Shown in pieces: positions 33,437-35,570 of a DNA stretch of 35,570 nucleotides. The position numbers and the translations under genes are program-made. The DNA lies in the NCBI GenBank assembly GCA_019649035.1, contig BMAT01012595.1, forward strand, positions 21,231-56,800. Direction: 5' to 3'. This stretch comes from Elysia marginata (Eukaryota; Mollusca; Gastropoda; Plakobranchidae). Within the stretch, counting starts at the first letter, position 1, and the number at the start of each line of letters is the position of its first letter. Under the pieces are notes generated by a model. The model had not been told where the DNA came from and searched no databases. It saw only the letters and a list, made by a program, of their open reading frames with translations.

Positions 33437-34190
33437 TATGCAAAGTTTCATATGTTGGCAGAATAACCACCAATATACATGTAGTTATACAATGAAAGAC
33501 AAAAAAAGTGAAATAAGGCTAGAAAAGACCCCTTGTGAAACATGTAGGTGTGTAGCCTGCGTGGATCCCAATCTAAAATTTAGAAAGCACTGCGATAAAA
33601 CAGTAAATAAAGCTAACAGAATTGTGGAAATAATCAGAAGGTCTTTTTACTGTATCAACAAATCTATGCTAATGACTCTTTAAAAGCCCGGTGCGCTCAC
33701 ATTTTGTGTACGGAAATCGTATATTGTCCCCAATCAATAAAACCGATGAAATAGGCTACTAATGGAAAACGTCCAAAGACGGCAAAAAAGCTAGTACCAG
33801 AAATATAAAATCTCAGCTATTAGCAAAGGCTGCAAGCCTCTGACCTCCAAAGCTTAATGTATAGGCCTAGAAGACTACGTGGAGATTTGGTAGAAGGATA
33901 AAAACTAAAAAACGGTTTCTATAACGTTAATGTTGAAAACAATCTTACATTCAACAAAGTCACTAGGACAAGGACTCATTGCTATAAAATCGCCAAACAA
34001 AACTGCCACCTAGGTATAAGAAAAAAAACTACTTCGGATAGTTTAGTTTGTGCATGGAATCCTGTCACTGCCACAATATTAACTCATTAAAAAACCTTAT
34101 CAAAAAACTACTCAGCAATATAAATTCTGCATGGATTCCTCTCTCCAGTTCTTTGATCTCCTCAAGTCGGTACGGATCGGAATCCAGATC
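33437..34190 (+). mobile_element. CR1/jockey-like LINE reverse transcriptase C-terminal remnant, degenerate
   Basis: An 81-codon frame (33438-33683) contains VDPNLKFRKHCDKTVNKANR then IVEIIRRSF, the conserved region downstream of the RT palm in CR1/jockey-clade elements. With frame changes the similarity continues: LLMENVQRR near 33760, RRLRGDLVE near 33875, NNLTFNKVTRTRTHCYKIAK near 33940, QNCHLGIRK near 34000 and VCAWNPVTA near 34050. Stops and frameshifts between these blocks show a dead copy. The RT catalytic core and the 5' part are absent. No intact gene is present. Confidence 0.85.
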
Positions 34191-34384
34191 ATCCACGGGC
34201 CCTCAGCTCATTAAGATGATTTCTCGTGTATTCCTATATATATTTGTAAGTTTTGTCCAGACGCAATTACCATCACACCAAAAGAATTAAGTAAATCTCA
34301 ATTAGATAGACTTGGGTAGTTCTATAGTATATAGACCTATCCAATACCCTGGTATTTCATTAGACGCTTTTGAAACAACGGAGC

Positions 34385-34938
34385 TTCATCTAAAAAAAAT
34401 CCATTACTGTATTGCAATAAAGGAGCGTTATTCCGCCCCGGAAACGTATCTCAATGGATCAAGATCAGACTTTACAATTCTAACCTCAAATCAGTTTTGC
34501 TGTATGGTTGCGAAACTTGGAAAGCCACACCTGCAGCAATAAAGAAAATGCAAATCTTTATTAAAAGATGAAAGAGGGGTATTCTGAGAATAAATTGGCA
34601 TGATAAGGTAAGAAATGAGGAGGTTTGGAGGCGAACAGGGCAGAAACCAGTAGAGGAAGAAATCAAATGAGAATGTGGCGTTGGATTGGACACACACTGA
34701 GGAAACCACATAACAACATCACAAGACAGGCTCTTCAGTGGAATCCACAAGGGAATAGAGGCAGGGGTTGGCCAAGAGAGACATTGAAGAGATGTACAGT
34801 ATAGAGATGGAAATGACAACGATGAGAAAATGATGGGGTCAGCTTGGAAAGCTTGCCCAAGACCGGAGTGGGTGGAATTTACTTGTGCGTGGCCTATATC
34901 CTGCCAAGGGTGAAGGGTATTGATGATTGATGATGATT
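34385..34938 (+). mobile_element. RTE-like LINE 3' end remnant with TGATGAT-type tail
   Basis: Translated fragments read [70 protein letters not shown] then NPQGNRGRG, and GQLGKLAQDRSGW. This is the C-terminal part of RTE-type non-LTR polyproteins, here broken by stops and frameshifts. It ends at 34920-34938 in a short TGATGAT repeat, the kind of simple-repeat tail known for RTE elements. It follows the CR1-like remnant with about 200 bases between. 5'-truncated and non-functional. Confidence 0.85.
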
Positions 34939-35570
34939 TCGCCCCCGAATTAAGAGTGTAAGTTGTCATAGTGTTTTTCACATTCGAATGTCAATTGCAA
35001 GTTGCCCCCACGTTGTCTCAATGTTTTATTGCACACTTAGGGGGTTCTTGGATTGACGAATTGAATGCGTTAATGAGCTCAGTCGCTTTTAGGTCCATTT
35101 ACTAGCACATTTTCTCAGATTTTTCAAATTTATCAACGTTTGATATTAAACCGATTTGAAAACAATTTTATGTAAAATAAAAATCACATAAACTAATTTT
35201 TTTTAAGTTATGAGCGTAAAAACTTAAAGCCTTTTGTATGGCCTAAAACCTTGCAGTACATCAGTGGACTCACGAAAGCCCGCAACGCGAAGCATGCGAT
35301 TTTGTTAAAGGCAAACAGTGCTGTACCCCTGGTTTTTTTTATGACTTTTGCGTCCCCTAAGATTTACGAGAATGCTTATACACGGGATATCAATCGTGTA
35401 CACTAAAGTAATCAATACCGGTACTGTTATGCAGTCAGACAGAGAAAAATTTTTGCGGCAATCTCGTGCAGCAGGCAGGAATATTGTTTTAACACGTTTT
35501 TTTTTTTTATAAAATCTTAAGGATGGAATTTTCATGAATATAATTTCGTACTAAAATAGTTGCTTAAGTC
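34939..35570. other. unassigned sequence
   Basis: No coding frame, repeat or RNA gene recognised up to the window end. Confidence 0.5.

Noticed and set aside
34472..34981. 169-codon minus-strand frame
   Set aside because: Antisense shadow of the RTE-like LINE remnant, whose plus-strand blocks ([18 protein letters not shown]) are the recognisable ones.

Overview
This is a eukaryotic, intron-rich, AT-rich window. It is most likely from a lophotrochozoan invertebrate, with a gastropod mollusc as best guess. The grounds are a conserved animal eIF3 gene split by many short GT-AG introns, Ty3/gypsy, CR1/jockey-like and RTE-like retroelement remnants, a tRNA-derived SINE, several TIR-bearing non-autonomous DNA transposons, and recurrent TAGATCTAGA motifs. 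The species call is inference. Nothing bacterial or viral is visible, and there is no CRISPR, operon or ribosomal RNA gene.

Layout. 1-721: open, 5'-truncated fragment of a Ty3/gypsy polyprotein (RT thumb and RNase H) on the minus strand, continuing off the left edge. 1909-2096: probable terminal coding exon of an unidentified plus-strand gene, followed by a long T-rich stretch without a recognisable gene (2097-8946). 8947-10272: degenerate TIR element. 10500-11347: CpG-richer island with a plus-strand 18-codon ORF whose stop overlaps the ATG of a 44-codon ORF, a candidate promoter and first exon of another gene. 12576-29222 (minus strand): translation initiation factor 3 subunit L (eIF3L), the one firmly identified gene. 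It is resolved into 18 coding exons giving 528 residues; only a short N-terminal first exon was not found. 30086-31955: upstream flank with a second copy of the pogo/Tigger-like MITE and a cluster of inverted repeats. 32673-33122: another inverted-repeat element. 33437-34938: two adjacent LINE remnants, CR1/jockey-like then RTE-like. 34939-35570: nothing recognised.

The eIF3L introns carry many insertions: a hAT-like element with a perfect 11-bp TIR and 6-bp target duplication (also holding a 139-base assembly gap), a TA-flanked pogo/Tigger-like MITE, a possible TTAA-flanked element, a tRNA-SINE, a 61-bp-arm palindrome, a 28-bp-stem hairpin 30 bases past a splice donor, and a tandem duplication ending next to an exon. 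The exons and their reading frame are intact throughout, so the gene appears functional. No previously undescribed multi-gene system is evident. The most interesting unexplained items are the near-perfect hairpin at 14202-14280, the 1.5-kb hAT-like element with its own short ORF, the overlapping ORF pair at 11160-11347, and the unidentified terminal exon at 1909-2096.
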